Part shown: positions 33,601-46,416 of the stretch, piece by piece | How positions within the stretch are numbered: position 1 is the stretch's first letter | Layout: each line of letters starts with the position of its first letter | DNA from: Monilinia fructicola | Lineage: Eukaryota; Ascomycota; Leotiomycetes; Helotiales; Sclerotiniaceae | DNA: 64,000 nucleotides | Direction: 5' to 3' | Assembly: GCA_008692225.1 (NCBI GenBank) | Contig: VICG01000008.1 | Location: 2,196,001-2,260,000 of the forward strand | Notes under the pieces: model-generated | Seen by the model: the letters and a program-made list of their open reading frames with translations, nothing else | Told to the model about the DNA's origin: nothing | The model's database searches: none | Position numbers and translations under genes: made by a program

Positions 33601-35051
33601 CTAAAATGTAGTTTTCTTGCCCTTACTTTCCACAATACCACCTGTCAAGCGAGGGGCATAGGATGATCTATACTCAACCTTCTTAACAGGTCTCTCTCTT
33701 CTCTCCCCTGGAACTCTCGGTACAACCGGCTCATCATTAGCTCCAACTCTAGCACCAGACTCACGTTCCTCACGTGGGTGTCTTTCGTTAGGGTTCTTGG
33801 ATCCGTCTTTGCCATATCGTTTCTTGTATCGCAATTGATCATCCTCTGCAAATTCCATACGCAACGGCCGGCCTTGAATCTTGTTTTACCCACCACTTTC
33901 TCGTTTTGGTTTTTGGTTTCTTGGCCTTCTTTGTTTTTGTTGTGACTTCGTCTTCAGAGTCGGAGTTGGAGTCTGAATCGCTTGAGGATGAAGACTCGTC
34001 ATCAGATAACTCTTCTTCAATGTGAACCCACCCCTTCACGGCACTTTGTGCAGCGGATACGTCCTCAAATACAACCCAAGCATAACCTTTGCATTTTCCT
34101 GAATCTTCGAATGTTGCGACGTGAATCTTCTCAATGGCTCCACATTTTTCAAAATGTTCCTTGAGGATCTCTTCTGTAGCATCGAAGCGTAAATTGCCGA
34201 CAAAAATCTTTTTGCTGGGTGGTTTGCCATCAACTACAGCCTCCTTCTTTTCTGGTCGACCTTCAAAAGATTTATTATCTTTAATGAGAAGTCTTCGACC
34301 AGTAAGCAATTGCTCAGACAGCTCAACAGCCATTTTGACCTGTTCTTCTGTTGTGAAATCCACATAGGCAAATCCTTTATTATGAACTGGCTTTCCAAAC
34401 TTTTTCTCCACCTTGTTCGCAGGCTTTCCATCATTAGGACCAGGCATATGAATTCTGGTAATATTCTCCTCGGTAAGATCTGAGAACTCCACGAGCCAAT
34501 TGCGCAATTCTTCTTTCGATACACTCCAGGGCAGGTTTCCAATCCATACACCATGACCTGAACGTTTCTCTACTTCGGCCTTCTTCTTGGCTTCAGGTTC
34601 GGGGGAGGATTCTGCGCCGGATTTGGAAGGGGGAAGTGGTTTGCCTTTCTTTAAACGACGAAGTGCCTTTTTTGAGGGAGGTTCAGGGAGAGTGATATCC
34701 ACTTCAATTTCATCAACGGAAGATTTGCGTTTTTTTTGTTGGTGGTTCTTCTGATGGTTCATCATCGTTTGTTTGTGTAACTTCTTCGTGGGTTTCGGGT
34801 GGAGTTGCTTCTGCCTCTGCTTCTTCTAAAGCCTCAATTGGCTCTTCCTTTCCCTCCTTCTTCTCCTTCTTTGAGCGCTTCTTCTTGGATTCGCTCGTAG
34901 TTATTTCGTCAATCCCCTTCATCTCAGTATCGATATCCATGGACTCTGTGGAAGTTGATTGTTCTGTAATCGCACTGGACTTTCTCTTCTTGCTCTCTTT
35001 CTTTTCCTTCTTCTCCTTCCTCTCCTTTTTGCTATCTTTTATTGAGTCCAT
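33601..35051 (-). CDS. NOP13: NOP13-like nucleolar RNA-binding protein (two RRMs)
   Basis: Homologue of yeast Nop13, a nucleolar RRM protein associated with pre-ribosomes. The start at 35051 (GACACCATGG context) begins a Lys/Glu-rich tail. RRM1 starts at GHGVWIGNLPWSVSKEELRNW and contains NKGFAYVDFTTEEQVKMAV. RRM2 has KKIFVGNLRFDATEEILKEH and CKGYAWVVFEDVSAAQSAV, followed by an acidic SDDESSSSSDSDSNSDSE insert and the conserved C-terminal FAEDDQLRYKKRYG. The frame breaks twice: T8 at 34730-34737 should be seven, and TT at 33874-33875 is one base too long. With both corrected a continuous protein of about 483 residues results. Because the gene is conserved and the breaks fall at homopolymers, assembly error is more likely than decay. 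An ATG at 35078 is an alternative start. Confidence 0.85.
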
Positions 35052-35486
35052 GGTGTCCAATTCTGCAATGAATGGCATTATGGTTGAGAGTAGAAGACAA
35101 TCACTGAATTGGCTAATAAAATTAATCCAAAATTTCTTATCGAGAAACTTTCCTTTGGTTGTCGGCGATAAGATAACCCGGATCTAACGAGGTCTGGCAT
35201 AGGCTGGATCTTCCTTGGAGAAGGCTATACTTTCTGTCATATTGGCTATTTTCACCCTAAATTAATCTCAATATACGCTTAACTATCAGCCTCATGATGA
35301 TCTAAATGCATGCATGCTTCATTAGCTGGAGCTACTAGGTCTGCAAATAAAACAATCTCGGTTCTACGCTTCTACGCTTCTACGACAGTGATCCTCTTCT
35401 TGGATTGACAACAACAATTATTTCATCGAAAGATTGCCCATCGCAAATATCGTCGCAGCCCTCTCTTCAGGATAAAACAGTCAAAT
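35052..35486. promoter_or_regulatory. divergent promoter region shared by NOP13-like and IEC3-like genes
   Basis: A 435-bp gap separates the two divergent start codons. It contains a repeated TTCTACGC unit (about 35366-35384) and AT-rich stretches but no clear TATA box on either side, as is common for housekeeping genes. Co-regulation is inferred only from geometry. Confidence 0.45.
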
Positions 35487-36866
35487 ATGACGTCCTCTCT
35501 TGATGATGAAATCTTGGGTGAAGATGTTACAGAGCAGGAAGAAGGCACTCAAAGCACCCCGTCTGATGGTCCCAAACCGCCGCCATACAAGTCCTTTAAG
35601 TATGTTGCTTTCTCCATCACTGGTCGACTCTCCCAAAAGATTCACTTTCAGAGCCGTTGAAAATAACTATCACTATTTATATTTCCTCCATGGCCTCTCT
35701 TTGTGCCTTTGCAAAACCAACACGTCAACATACCCCACGAGTTTTCTTTCGTTGCCAGTCAGATGCTAATATGAGTGACATTAGGAAGAAGTATCGCAAA
35801 AATGCGAATAAAGTTCGATGAAGTTATGCGCCAAAATAATTCGCTGTTTATGGAAGAGCAGTTAGCAGATGAGACTGCAAAGAGGTTGGCGCAAGAGAAT
35901 GAGTTAGTTAAGCTCTGAATCTGCTCTTAGAAATTATAGCTAATATTACGAATCGATAGTCGACTACTGGATTTACTCCTCGACATTAACAACTCTGCAC
36001 AAATACCCGCCGAGAAGCGTATCGATTTGAGTACCGGTGGACCTGCTCTTGCAAAGATTCCTGCTTTGGTCACAAAAGAAGAGCTTGCGCAAGCAGCTGA
36101 AGATGAATCGCCTGAAGGTCAAGCTCTCTACAAAGAGGTGCAAGATTTATTAAAGGAGAGAGATGGCACGAATACCTCCGATAAACCATCAAAATCTCTC
36201 GCACAGCTCATGTCGACTGTTCCACATATTTCCTTGATGAACCCTCACGTACCTCCGCAATCTTTGGCTGATTTCGAACCACCTCCCGGAAAGAAACATC
36301 CAATTGCCTACTTATCTCTGGAAGATGTGGATAATTACCTTTATGAAGTTGATGCAGCCATTGGCTACGCCCCCGCCCTTGCAACTGTCGTCTACCCTCC
36401 TACAATGCAAGATGTTACACTCAAGAACCCCCACAGCGTGCTTAATTGGCTCCGTCGTCATGAGCCTAAGATCTTCCTCCAAGATGGTGAAGGTCCCACT
36501 GAAAAGATAAACACCAAACCTGGTGCCTTGCGCGGAGCGGGAAAACGCGCCAACATCCCCGCACCCACGCGTCTCGATTCTTTGGAGATAGTTGAAGAAG
36601 ATGGTCTCGGCTATGATACAACCTTAAATGGGCCATCCAGCTCCAAAGCCAAACGCAAGCGAGACCCCGAGGATGATGGTGGATATACACCTAAGTCCGG
36701 CAATCCAGTCAATAAAACCAAAAGACAAAGACCATCAAAAAGAAAGTCTGAATCTCATGTTGAGCCAACCGCTTCCTCAAGTTCGAGAAAGAGCAAATCG
36801 AGAGCGAAGATTTCATCTCCTGTCGATACCGGTCCAGCTCCTCATCCTTTTGGTCCAATTGACTAA
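35487..36866 (+). CDS. IEC3: IEC3-like subunit of the INO80 chromatin-remodelling complex
   Basis: Resembles the Iec3 subunit family of the fungal INO80 remodeller. Exons 35487-35599, 35785-35902 and 35960-36866. The acidic N-terminus ends PPPYKSFK at the first intron (185 nt). Exon 2 encodes KKYRKMRIKFDEVMRQNN then LADETAKRLAQENE, the conserved coiled-coil start. Exon 3 gives RLLDLLLDIN, a helical middle, VDNYLYEVDAAIGY, and a basic Ser/Lys-rich C-terminus (KRKRDPED, KTKRQRPSKRK) probably with nuclear signals. Exon 2 as written hits a stop because A5 at 35798-35802 is one base too long; with A4 the frame continues. Corrected length is about 378 residues. The gene is divergent from the NOP13 homologue. 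Confidence 0.75.
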
Positions 36867-37468
36867 GTGGAAATTTAGGTTGCGAGCACAAATTCGTCAT
36901 GCGTAAGATGAAGGTACGGCAACTTTATCGTTGCAGCTTCTCAGGGGCTTCTCAGGGGATCCAGCGAAGTATGCAAGGGCTTAGATGTATTTTGAGGAAC
37001 TGCAATTTTTGGTTCGGAGTGGTTTGATATCTTGATATTGTAATTTACAGGGAGAAAATGGGCCTTAATGAGGGATGGATTGGTTTATCCGATACTGGAG
37101 TTTCAGGGAGAAGAATGATATCTGGTTTGCTTTTACATGCGAAGGGGCCAAGGATGCACCACCATGTGTACAATATTGGGAGAATGGATAGTATGGAAGG
37201 AATCAGGGGGTTTGTTCTTTTTTTGGAAGATTCACAAAGAATAACCAAGGAGTAGTGAGAGATGGAATCGATGCATAATCTTATGATAAGTTTGTCTCAA
37301 GTAACTTCAAGATTGACTGGGATTTTTGCGTATCTATGAGCGATTGAGTAATTGTGTTGAGATCCATGGATATTCATGAAAAGATATTTTTTATGAAAAG
37401 TGAAATGAACAGATACGCGAGAGAGAAGATGATAAAACTATGTTATTGCGCAAAGATATGTATAAGTA
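36867..37468. other. 3' flank of IEC3-like gene, bordering the transposon island
   Basis: Normal-composition DNA with no convincing coding frame. It abruptly gives way at 37469 to the terminal repeat of a mobile element and then to nearly GC-free DNA. Confidence 0.5.
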
Positions 37469-37470
37469 TA

Positions 37471-38481
37471 GAAGGATCCACGGGCCAACTGAACACACTG
37501 GCCAACTGAACGCGCTAGACCCTTTTAGGTGATGTACAGGCAATATTCCATTTTTAAAGGTATATTTAACTTTAATATTTATTATTGTTATAAATATTTT
37601 TATAATAATACTACTTTGAATAATATATCCTTTTTTTCATATAATTAATAAAAAATCTTTTAAAAAATAATTTATAATTTAAAATTTATAATAATAAAGC
37701 TTTTTTAATAGATTTATTTATTTAATTTATAAATATTAAATATAAAAAACAACTATATAATATCAAATCTTTCAATTTTACTATAATTAATTAAAAAGTG
37801 TATAAATAATTTTTCTATAAATATATTTATAAAGCTTTATTTTATTAAATTAAAATTATTAGTTAAAATTAATAATAATTTTTTTAAAAAAAGAATAAGT
37901 TAAAAGATTAAGTTTCTTTAAAGAAAACTATAAAGATTTATAATATTTATAAAAAAACTATATTTTTTAATTATATTTATATATATATATATAAAACAGT
38001 AATTATTATAATTTTAATTTAATTTAATAAATAAACTAATAATAAATTTAAATTGATATAATATATAAAAAATTATTTAAATTTGAAATGAAAACAAGAT
38101 TATATAAAAAATAATATACGGTTATATTAAACAATTATAGATTTTATTTAAATATAAGTACTATAAAATGATATTTAATAGCTTTAAGAAAATTAAAATA
38201 TATTCTATTTTTTATTTAAGAAAAAGATTATTAATTTTAATTTTTAAGTTTTTTATATAATTTAAATAATATAATTAGGAAAAAGTAATAAGTTTAATTA
38301 TATAATATATAAAGATTAGTTTAATATTATTTAAAAAGTATAATTATTATAATTTGATTTAATATTGAATATAATAATAATAGAATAATAGTAGAAATTT
38401 AGGTTGAAGCTTAAAAGCGGTGACCTAATTAGGTTAGACTGTTCAGTTGGCCAGTGTGTTCAGTTGGCCCGTGGATTCTTC
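37471..38481. mobile_element. AT-rich element with TA-flanked terminal inverted repeats
   Basis: Both ends carry a near-identical inverted repeat of about 43 bp that reads GAAG[G/A]ATCCACGGGCC inwards and contains two direct copies of GGCCAACTGAAC. The left copy is 37471-37515 and the right copy 38438-38481. Both are flanked by TA, consistent with Tc1/mariner-type target duplication. The interior (37540-38400) is almost free of G and C and has no open frame, as expected of a RIP-mutated, non-autonomous or dead element. Confidence 0.7.
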
Positions 38482-38614
38482 TATATACGAGTATACTTGG
38501 CGTTGTTTTGGGGCAATGCCGGGCTAAAAATTATTATTGAAAACGGAATATATTTTAAAAAATTATAACAAATTAACGAATTTATTAAAAATTATAAATA
38601 ATGCTTTATAGTAT

Positions 38615-38774
38615 TACTAGCACTCGCGGAAAATAAATTTTCAGACTATGGATTCTTCGAATTTTATTACTTAATGGGGGCTAGCCCCTAAACCCCTAGT
38701 CCTCACTTTCGTTCGAGGCTAATAAAATTCTACGAATCCATAATCTAAAAATTTATTTTCCGCGAGTGCTAGTA
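38615..38774 (+). mobile_element. 160-bp palindromic MITE-like element, copy 1
   Basis: Begins TACTAGCACTCGCGG and ends with the complement CCGCGAGTGCTAGTA. About 54 bp at each end are near-perfect inverted repeats, and the centre carries GGGGGCTAGCCCC, itself a palindrome. It could fold into a hairpin. A second copy in the opposite orientation is at 41237-41395. A long AAT tract follows immediately on its 3' side. Confidence 0.75.
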
Positions 38775-38785
38775 TTGATAATAAT

Positions 38786-39322
<537 letters not shown>

Positions 39323-39679
39323 AATGGATTCGAAGAATCTTAGTTCATCAATTTGTTGTGTCATGTGATTATTATACCTGTACTATAGGAGGTTCAAAAA
39401 TGCAAAAACATGAACCTTAAATTCTTAGCGGCTTGTGTGATTTGGTCATAAGTATTCCGCGAAAAATTTAATTGGTCGAAGATTAGTAAGCAAAAACCTT
39501 AATTTTTAATGCCGACTTTCCGTTCTGCATTCGGAGCTTAATTATTCCGAGCTTAATTATTCCGACCATTTCGGCCATTTCGAAGGTGGTTAACTATTTC
39601 GGCCATTTCATTCCAGCCATTCCCATTTCGGCCATTGCATTCCGGCTATTTTATATAGGCCTATTTTATTTCGAAATAA

Positions 39680-39893
39680 TAAATAATAATAAATAAAAAT
39701 AATAAATAATAAATAATAAATAATAAATAATAAATAATAAATAATAAATAATAATAAATAATAATAAATAATAAATAATAAAATAATAAAAATAATAAAT
39801 AATAAATAATAAATAATAAATAATAAATAATAAATAATAAATAATAAATAATAAATAATAAATAATAAATAATAATAAATAATAAATTAAAGG
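39680..39893. repeat. AATAAT/AATAAAT minisatellite
   Basis: Imperfect tandem units of 7 bp (AATAAAT) and 3 bp (AAT), inside the left arm of the large inverted repeat. A shorter version lies in the right arm around 41630-41690. Confidence 0.85.
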
Positions 39894-40016
39894 TTTATTA
39901 TAAAAAATATAATATATTTTATATATGATTATAAGTATATTAAAGAAATATAAAAACTATAAAGCTTTTCTATATATTCTAAATTTTATATTAAATAAAA
40001 AAATATTAAAAGTTAA

Positions 40017-40442
40017 ATAAATAAAATAAATAAAATAAATAAAATAAATAGAATAAATAGAATAGAATAAATAGAATAAATAGAATAAATAGAATAAATA
40101 GAATAAATAGAATAAATAGAATAAATAGAATAAATAGAATAAATAGAATAGAATAAATAGAATAAATAAATATAGAATAGAATAAATAGAATAAATAGAA
40201 TAAATAGAATAAATAGAATAAATAGAATAAATAGAATAAATAGAAAATAAATAGAATAAATAGAATAAATAGAAATAAATAGAATAATAGAATAAAGAAT
40301 AATAGAATAAATAGAATAATAGAATAAATAAGAATAAATAGAATAAATAGAATAAATAGAATAGAATAAATAGAATAAATAGAATAAATAGAATAAATAG
40401 AATAAATAGAATAAATAGAATAAATAGAATAAATAGAATATA
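40017..40442. repeat. AATAGAATA tandem repeat
   Basis: More than forty imperfect copies of the AATAGAATAA type (period about 10), grading at the left edge from AATAAAATAA. The right arm keeps only a few units near 41450-41480, so this tract expanded on one side only. Confidence 0.9.
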
Positions 40443-40649
40443 ATAACCTTTTTAAAAACTTTATAAAATAATTTATATTTTAAAAGATTGTAATATAAAG
40501 TAAACGTTTTTAAAACGGAAAAAAAAATATAGAAATATAATATATTATTATAAAATACTTTATTTTTAAAGTATAAATTTATAGAAAATAATATATCAAT
40601 AATAATATTAGAATTAAAGAATTATATATCACTTAAAATTTATTCTTAG

Positions 40650-41395
<746 letters not shown>

Positions 41396-42084
41396 TAATA
41401 AAATATTATATATCTAAAACATATAATATTCGTTATATTTTATTCTTTTTATTCTCTTTTTTTTATTCTATTTATTTTATTTAGTTTACCTTTAAATATT
41501 TTTCTATTTAATTTAATATCTAGAATTTATAAAAAAGCTTTATAGTTTTTATATATTTCTTAATATATTTTTGATTATATATAAAATATATAAAGTATTT
41601 ATTATAATTATAATAATAAACCTCTTTATTTATTATTTATTATAATTATAATAATAAACCTCTTTATTTATTATTTATTATTTATTATTTCGAAAATAAT
41701 ATAGGCCTATATATAATAGCTGAAATGGAATAAGCCGGAAATGGAATAAGCCGAAATGGAATGGGCCGAAATGGTTGACCACCTTCGAAATGGCCGGAAA
41801 TGGTTGACCACCTTCGAAATGGCCGAAATGGAATAGAATAGGCCGGAATGGAATAACCGGAATAATTAAGCTCCGAAGGTAGAACGGAAAGTCGGCATTA
41901 AAAAATTAAGGTTTTTTGCTTACTAACGTTCGACCAATTAGAATTTTCGCGGAATACTTATGACCAATCATACGAGCCGCTAAAGGATTTAAGGTTCGTA
42001 TTTTTTCATTTTGAACCTCCTATAGTACAGGTATAAAAATCACATGACTCCACATTTCTCTAAGGTTGATTCTTCGAATCCATA

Positions 42085-42734
42085 ATCTTTTTTTAATATT
42101 ATATATTTAATAATATAATAATTCTTATAATATAATAGTTTTAATAATAAATTTAATTATTATTAATTATATTATATATTAAAAGAATTATAAAAATAAT
42201 TTTAAAAACTATTTTATAAACTATTTTAAAAACTATATTAAAAACTATATTAAAAACTATATTATAAATTAGATTTTTAAAAATTATAGATATCTTTTAT
42301 TTTATAATATATTATAGAATATTTATAATTTTTTTAAAAATTTATCTTTTAAATTTATCTTTTAAATTTATCTTTTTAATTTAAATTATTATTTATTAAT
42401 TAATAATTTTAATTTTAAGAAATAAAACGTTTTATATATAATAATTTATAAACTTTTATAAATAATAGAAATATAAAAAGATTTAATATACTATTCTCTT
42501 AATAGTTTTATAAATATAAATTAATTAATAATATATATTTATAAGAAGTTTACTATTATAAATTTTAAAAAAATTATAAATTATTTTTTAATTATTTGTA
42601 ATTATTTTTAATAATTATATTAATAAAAAGAAAGTTTATTATTTAATTATTATTATTAGAAAAGTATATATTATAATAATAAAGTATAAAAGTTAATTAT
42701 ACCTTTAAGAATAATATATTGCTAATATATCGAC
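42085..42734. other. AT-rich degenerate DNA
   Basis: Nearly GC-free; includes tandem AAACTATATT-type units (about 42225-42260) and TTTAAATTTATCTT units (about 42340-42385). The last 90 bp match, in reverse complement, the inside of the element end at 37510-37600. Confidence 0.6.
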
Positions 42735-42791
42735 TAAAAGGATTTAGCGCGTTTAGTTAACCAGTGTGTTTAGTTGGCCCGTAGAACCTTC
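42735..42791 (-). mobile_element. decayed inverted end of the GGCCAACTGAAC-type element
   Basis: The reverse complement of the left end at 37471-37525 with several changes, mostly C-to-T type (GGCCAACTAAAC and GGTTAACTAAAC in place of GGCCAACTGAAC; CGCGCTAAATCC in place of CGCGCTAGACCC). Homology continues inward through CCTTTTAG and TTAAAGGTATA. It is flanked by TA. It may close a 5.3-kb element starting at 37471. Confidence 0.65.
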
Positions 42792-43955
42792 TAGTTAATT
42801 TTAATACTTTCGAATTAGTGAGAATATAAAATAGTATAGTGTATTTATATAAATAGTATAGTGTAATTATATAAATAGCATAATATATAATAATTTTAAA
42901 GCATTAAAACATATATTAATTCGTTGATTATATAATCAACCCCCCTTTTCGCTACAATAAGTTAATTTAATAAAAATAAAGCTTCACTCTATATTCATTA
43001 AAATAAATAAATATAAAGTAGGTCAAAGGATTTCATAATTGCCCTTTTGGGATTTGTTTTAACAGTGGATCGATCGCTACTATGAATTCCCTTATTCGAA
43101 ACTTTTAATAGTTACCTAAATGTCTCTAGTAATATAATTTATACCGTAAATGCCAATCCGCCATTTGGCCGCTGCTAAGATCGACCGATGTGGGGGTAGG
43201 GTGATGGGAGAGCTCCGTTGTCGGATAGCTCTTTTTTCTTTTTTTTCTTTTTCCCTTTTGGGAGGCGGGGCATGTATATACAGTCGATAATTACTAGGTA
43301 GTAGGTAGATACATAGATACAGTAATCAATACAGCAAGCAGCTGATGGATGGATTCAAAGGTTGCTCAGGTGTTTCTCTTTTAAAGAGAATTGGGTAAAT
43401 AAAGAAAGTAAATAAATGGGTAAATGGATACATAGATACCAAGGTAAATAAGAAAATAGGCAAATAGGTAAATAAATAGGCAAATAGGCAAATCAATAAT
43501 AAATTGATAGATAATTATAATAATAACAATAAGAATAAGAATAAGAATAAAAATAAAAATAAAAAATAATAATAATAATAATAATTTCAATTCATTATGT
43601 ATTCGAAATGTGGATGTTTGGTCATTCATTGTTTATATCCTTCCTTATATAACTCCGTTATCGACCAAACGACCTTGAGAGTTGAAAATTCCTTCTTGTC
43701 CATTTCCATCTTCCTTTCCTCCTTTCCTTCGTTCCTTCCTTCTTCCCTTGAGGTTGTTCTGAGTTTCCTACTTCATCTTCCTCCTCTCCGAAACAATTCT
43801 TTCTTATTCCCCGCGGTTAAGAAATCCCCCACGTTCTTCCTCGCTGGTCCTCGGTACAAGCAAGCGCATTGCAAGCTAGGAATATCCAACGCTTGATCGC
43901 CCGAGCAGCAAGCCAATTCCCTTATCAAAAGCCTCGTTCGCACTCTTCCTTCAAA
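42792..43955. other. island edge and 5' flank of the isocitrate dehydrogenase gene
   Basis: Returns gradually to normal composition by about 43000. Contains TAGGTAAATA-like repeats (43390-43500) and AATAAG repeats (43525-43585). A CT-rich leader (43680-43810) precedes the start codon. Confidence 0.5.
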
Positions 43956-45448
43956 ATGTCTCTCCACCGCAGTATTACCTCTTCACTCCTGCGCACTGCT
44001 CCACGTACCTCAATCTTCTCTCCGCGATTTGGTAGCGCCATCACACATTCGCGCACCATGGCATCTGCTACCTCCTTCCAGAAAATAAAGGTCAAGAATC
44101 CAATTGTGGAGCTTGATGGTGATGAGATGACGAGAATTATTTGGAAAGATATCAAGGATAAATTTATTCACCCATATTTGGATGTCGATTTGAAATACTA
44201 TGATTTGGGATTGGAGTATAGAGATGAGACTAATGATCAGGTTACTATTGATGCGGCAGAGGCTATCAAGAAGTACTCTGTGGGTGTTAAGTGTGCTACC
44301 ATTACTCCAGATGAAGCCAGAGTTAAGGAGTTTAATTTGAAGCAGAGTGAGTCATTTTCTTCCTTTTCTATGCATCTGCGAGGATAGTAGACTCGAGGAA
44401 GGGAAGCTGACAAAGTATCAAATAGTGTGGCTTTCACCAAACGGCACCATCCGCAACCACCTTGGCGGTACCGTCTTCCGCGAACCTATTGTCATTCCCC
44501 GCATCCCTCGTCTCGTTCCCGGCTGGAAGAAACCTATCATTATTGGTCGTCATGCATTCGGAGATCAATATCGCGCCAAAGACATGGTGGTTCCAGGTCC
44601 AGGTACTCTTAAGATGATCTTCACACCCGAGGGAGGCAAACCTACCGAAACCGTCGTCTACGACTTCAAATCTGGAGGAGGAGTTGCTCAAACTCAGTAT
44701 AATACCGATGAGTCCATTAGCGGATTTGCCCATGCTAGTTTCAAGATGGCGCTCAACAAGGGATTGCCGTTATATATGAGCACCAAGAACACAATTTTGA
44801 AGAAGTATGATGGAAGATTCAAAGATATCTTTGAGGAGATTTTCCAAAAGGAATATAAGACTCAATTTGAGGAGAAGAAGATCTGGTATGAACACAGATT
44901 GATCGATGATATGGTTGCGCAAATGATGAAGAGTTCAGGAGGTTATGTTATGGCTTTGAAGAGTATGTTTCTCTAGCTTGTGTTTCTTTTCCTATGCGGA
45001 ACTTTCTAACATGCATAATATAGACTACGACGGAGATGTCCAATCCGACATCGTCGCCCAAGGCTTCGGTTCTCTAGGTCTCATGACCTCGGTCCTAATC
45101 ACTCCCGATGGCAAAACCTTCGAATCTGAAGCTGCCCACGGAACTGTCACTCGTCATTACCGTGAACATCAAAAAGGAAACCCTACCTCCACCAATCCTA
45201 TCGCATCAATCTTTGCCTGGACAAGAGGTCTTATCCAAAGAGGTAGATTGGATAACACACCAGAAGTGGTAGCTTTTGCAGAGAGCCTGGAACAGGCTTG
45301 TGTGGACGTCGTCGACAAGGAAGGTATCATGACCAAGGACTTGGCCTTGGCTTGTGGAAAGACCGGAAAGGATGATTATGTTACCACTGGAGAGTATTTG
45401 GAGGCAGTGGAGAGGAGGATGAAGGGACTCTTGAAGGAGAAGTTGTAA
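43956..45448 (+). CDS. IDP1: NADP-dependent isocitrate dehydrogenase, mitochondrial form
   Basis: Oxidatively decarboxylates isocitrate to 2-oxoglutarate, producing NADPH. Exons 43956-44346, 44426-44962 and 45024-45448, with introns of 79 and 61 nt, give 450 residues. An Arg/Ser-rich mitochondrial presequence occupies about residues 1-35 and is followed by a second in-frame ATG (44058, ACCATGG) that starts the conserved enzyme: [49 protein letters not shown] (substrate loop), [10 protein letters not shown], and the metal-binding region [19 protein letters not shown]. The cofactor region is [16 protein letters not shown]. The two ATGs could give mitochondrial and cytosolic forms. The C-terminus KEKL is not a canonical peroxisomal signal. 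The frame is intact. Confidence 0.96.
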
Positions 45449-46416
45449 AGTGGTTGATTGATATACCCGAGAAGCTTAGTAGCTTGATTTGTTCCAGAAC
45501 AGAGATTATGAAAACACCACGCATATATAGTGGGTAGTGAGAGGAATAGATCCTAAATCGATTTAGTCCGCACGGTTGCTGCGTATTCTGTTTCGTTGCA
45601 TTTTCCTCATTTTCTCAGACGAGCGCTTTGCCTTGCCCATGGGTAGGCGTTTACCTACTATTACCCCTCTGACGTCTGCATATACCCATAATATTATAAG
45701 GATTATTTTTAGCGATGCATATTAATTAGTGGATTGCAAGTTGTGGATTCTGAAAATATATTTTTCAAGTGGAAAAACAAAAGAAACACATTGTTTATAA
45801 AGTTTATTGATGCTATGAATCTATATAAATATGAATATTTGTTGACACCAAGGGAATCAAAAGGGAAATTGTATATGGGAAGGTAGAATATGGAGTGAAG
45901 AAAGAAATTGGGATTCGAATTTTTGAAAAGAGGCGGAAGAATAAGGGGAATAAGGGCGGAAGGAGGAAAAGGAGAAGAAAGTGAAAATAAGAATTCCAAG
46001 GTTACTACTCGAGTATAATAATAGATATACGGATATTATAAAGAAGTTTTATAATAGATTTTGTATATAAGTTACCAAAACCGGAAATATAAATTACAAA
46101 ATCAAACGTTTCCTTTCGATTCTTTTAACAATAAATAATTACTATTTATATATTAAAGCTGTTCAGCTAATCCCCATCCATGGATCTTCAGGCCGCTCTC
46201 TTATCCATCCATCCCAGATCTCCATTATTTCATGATATGTCATGATACGATACGTAAGAGTTGATTGAACCCTTCCAAAATATCAAAACACCACCTGCCA
46301 ATCAATACCCAGCTCTCATCCACCTAAATCCACCCAATCGACCTTTTTCCTCCTTCCCCAGCCTCATTATCGTCTTTCTCATTCCTGTCACACCCATCAG
46401 TCACGCACTCTCATCC
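45449..46416. other. intergenic, convergent 3' regions
   Basis: AT-rich DNA between the stop of the isocitrate dehydrogenase gene and the stop of the secreted Cys-rich protein gene. No gene or structured repeat seen. Confidence 0.5.
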
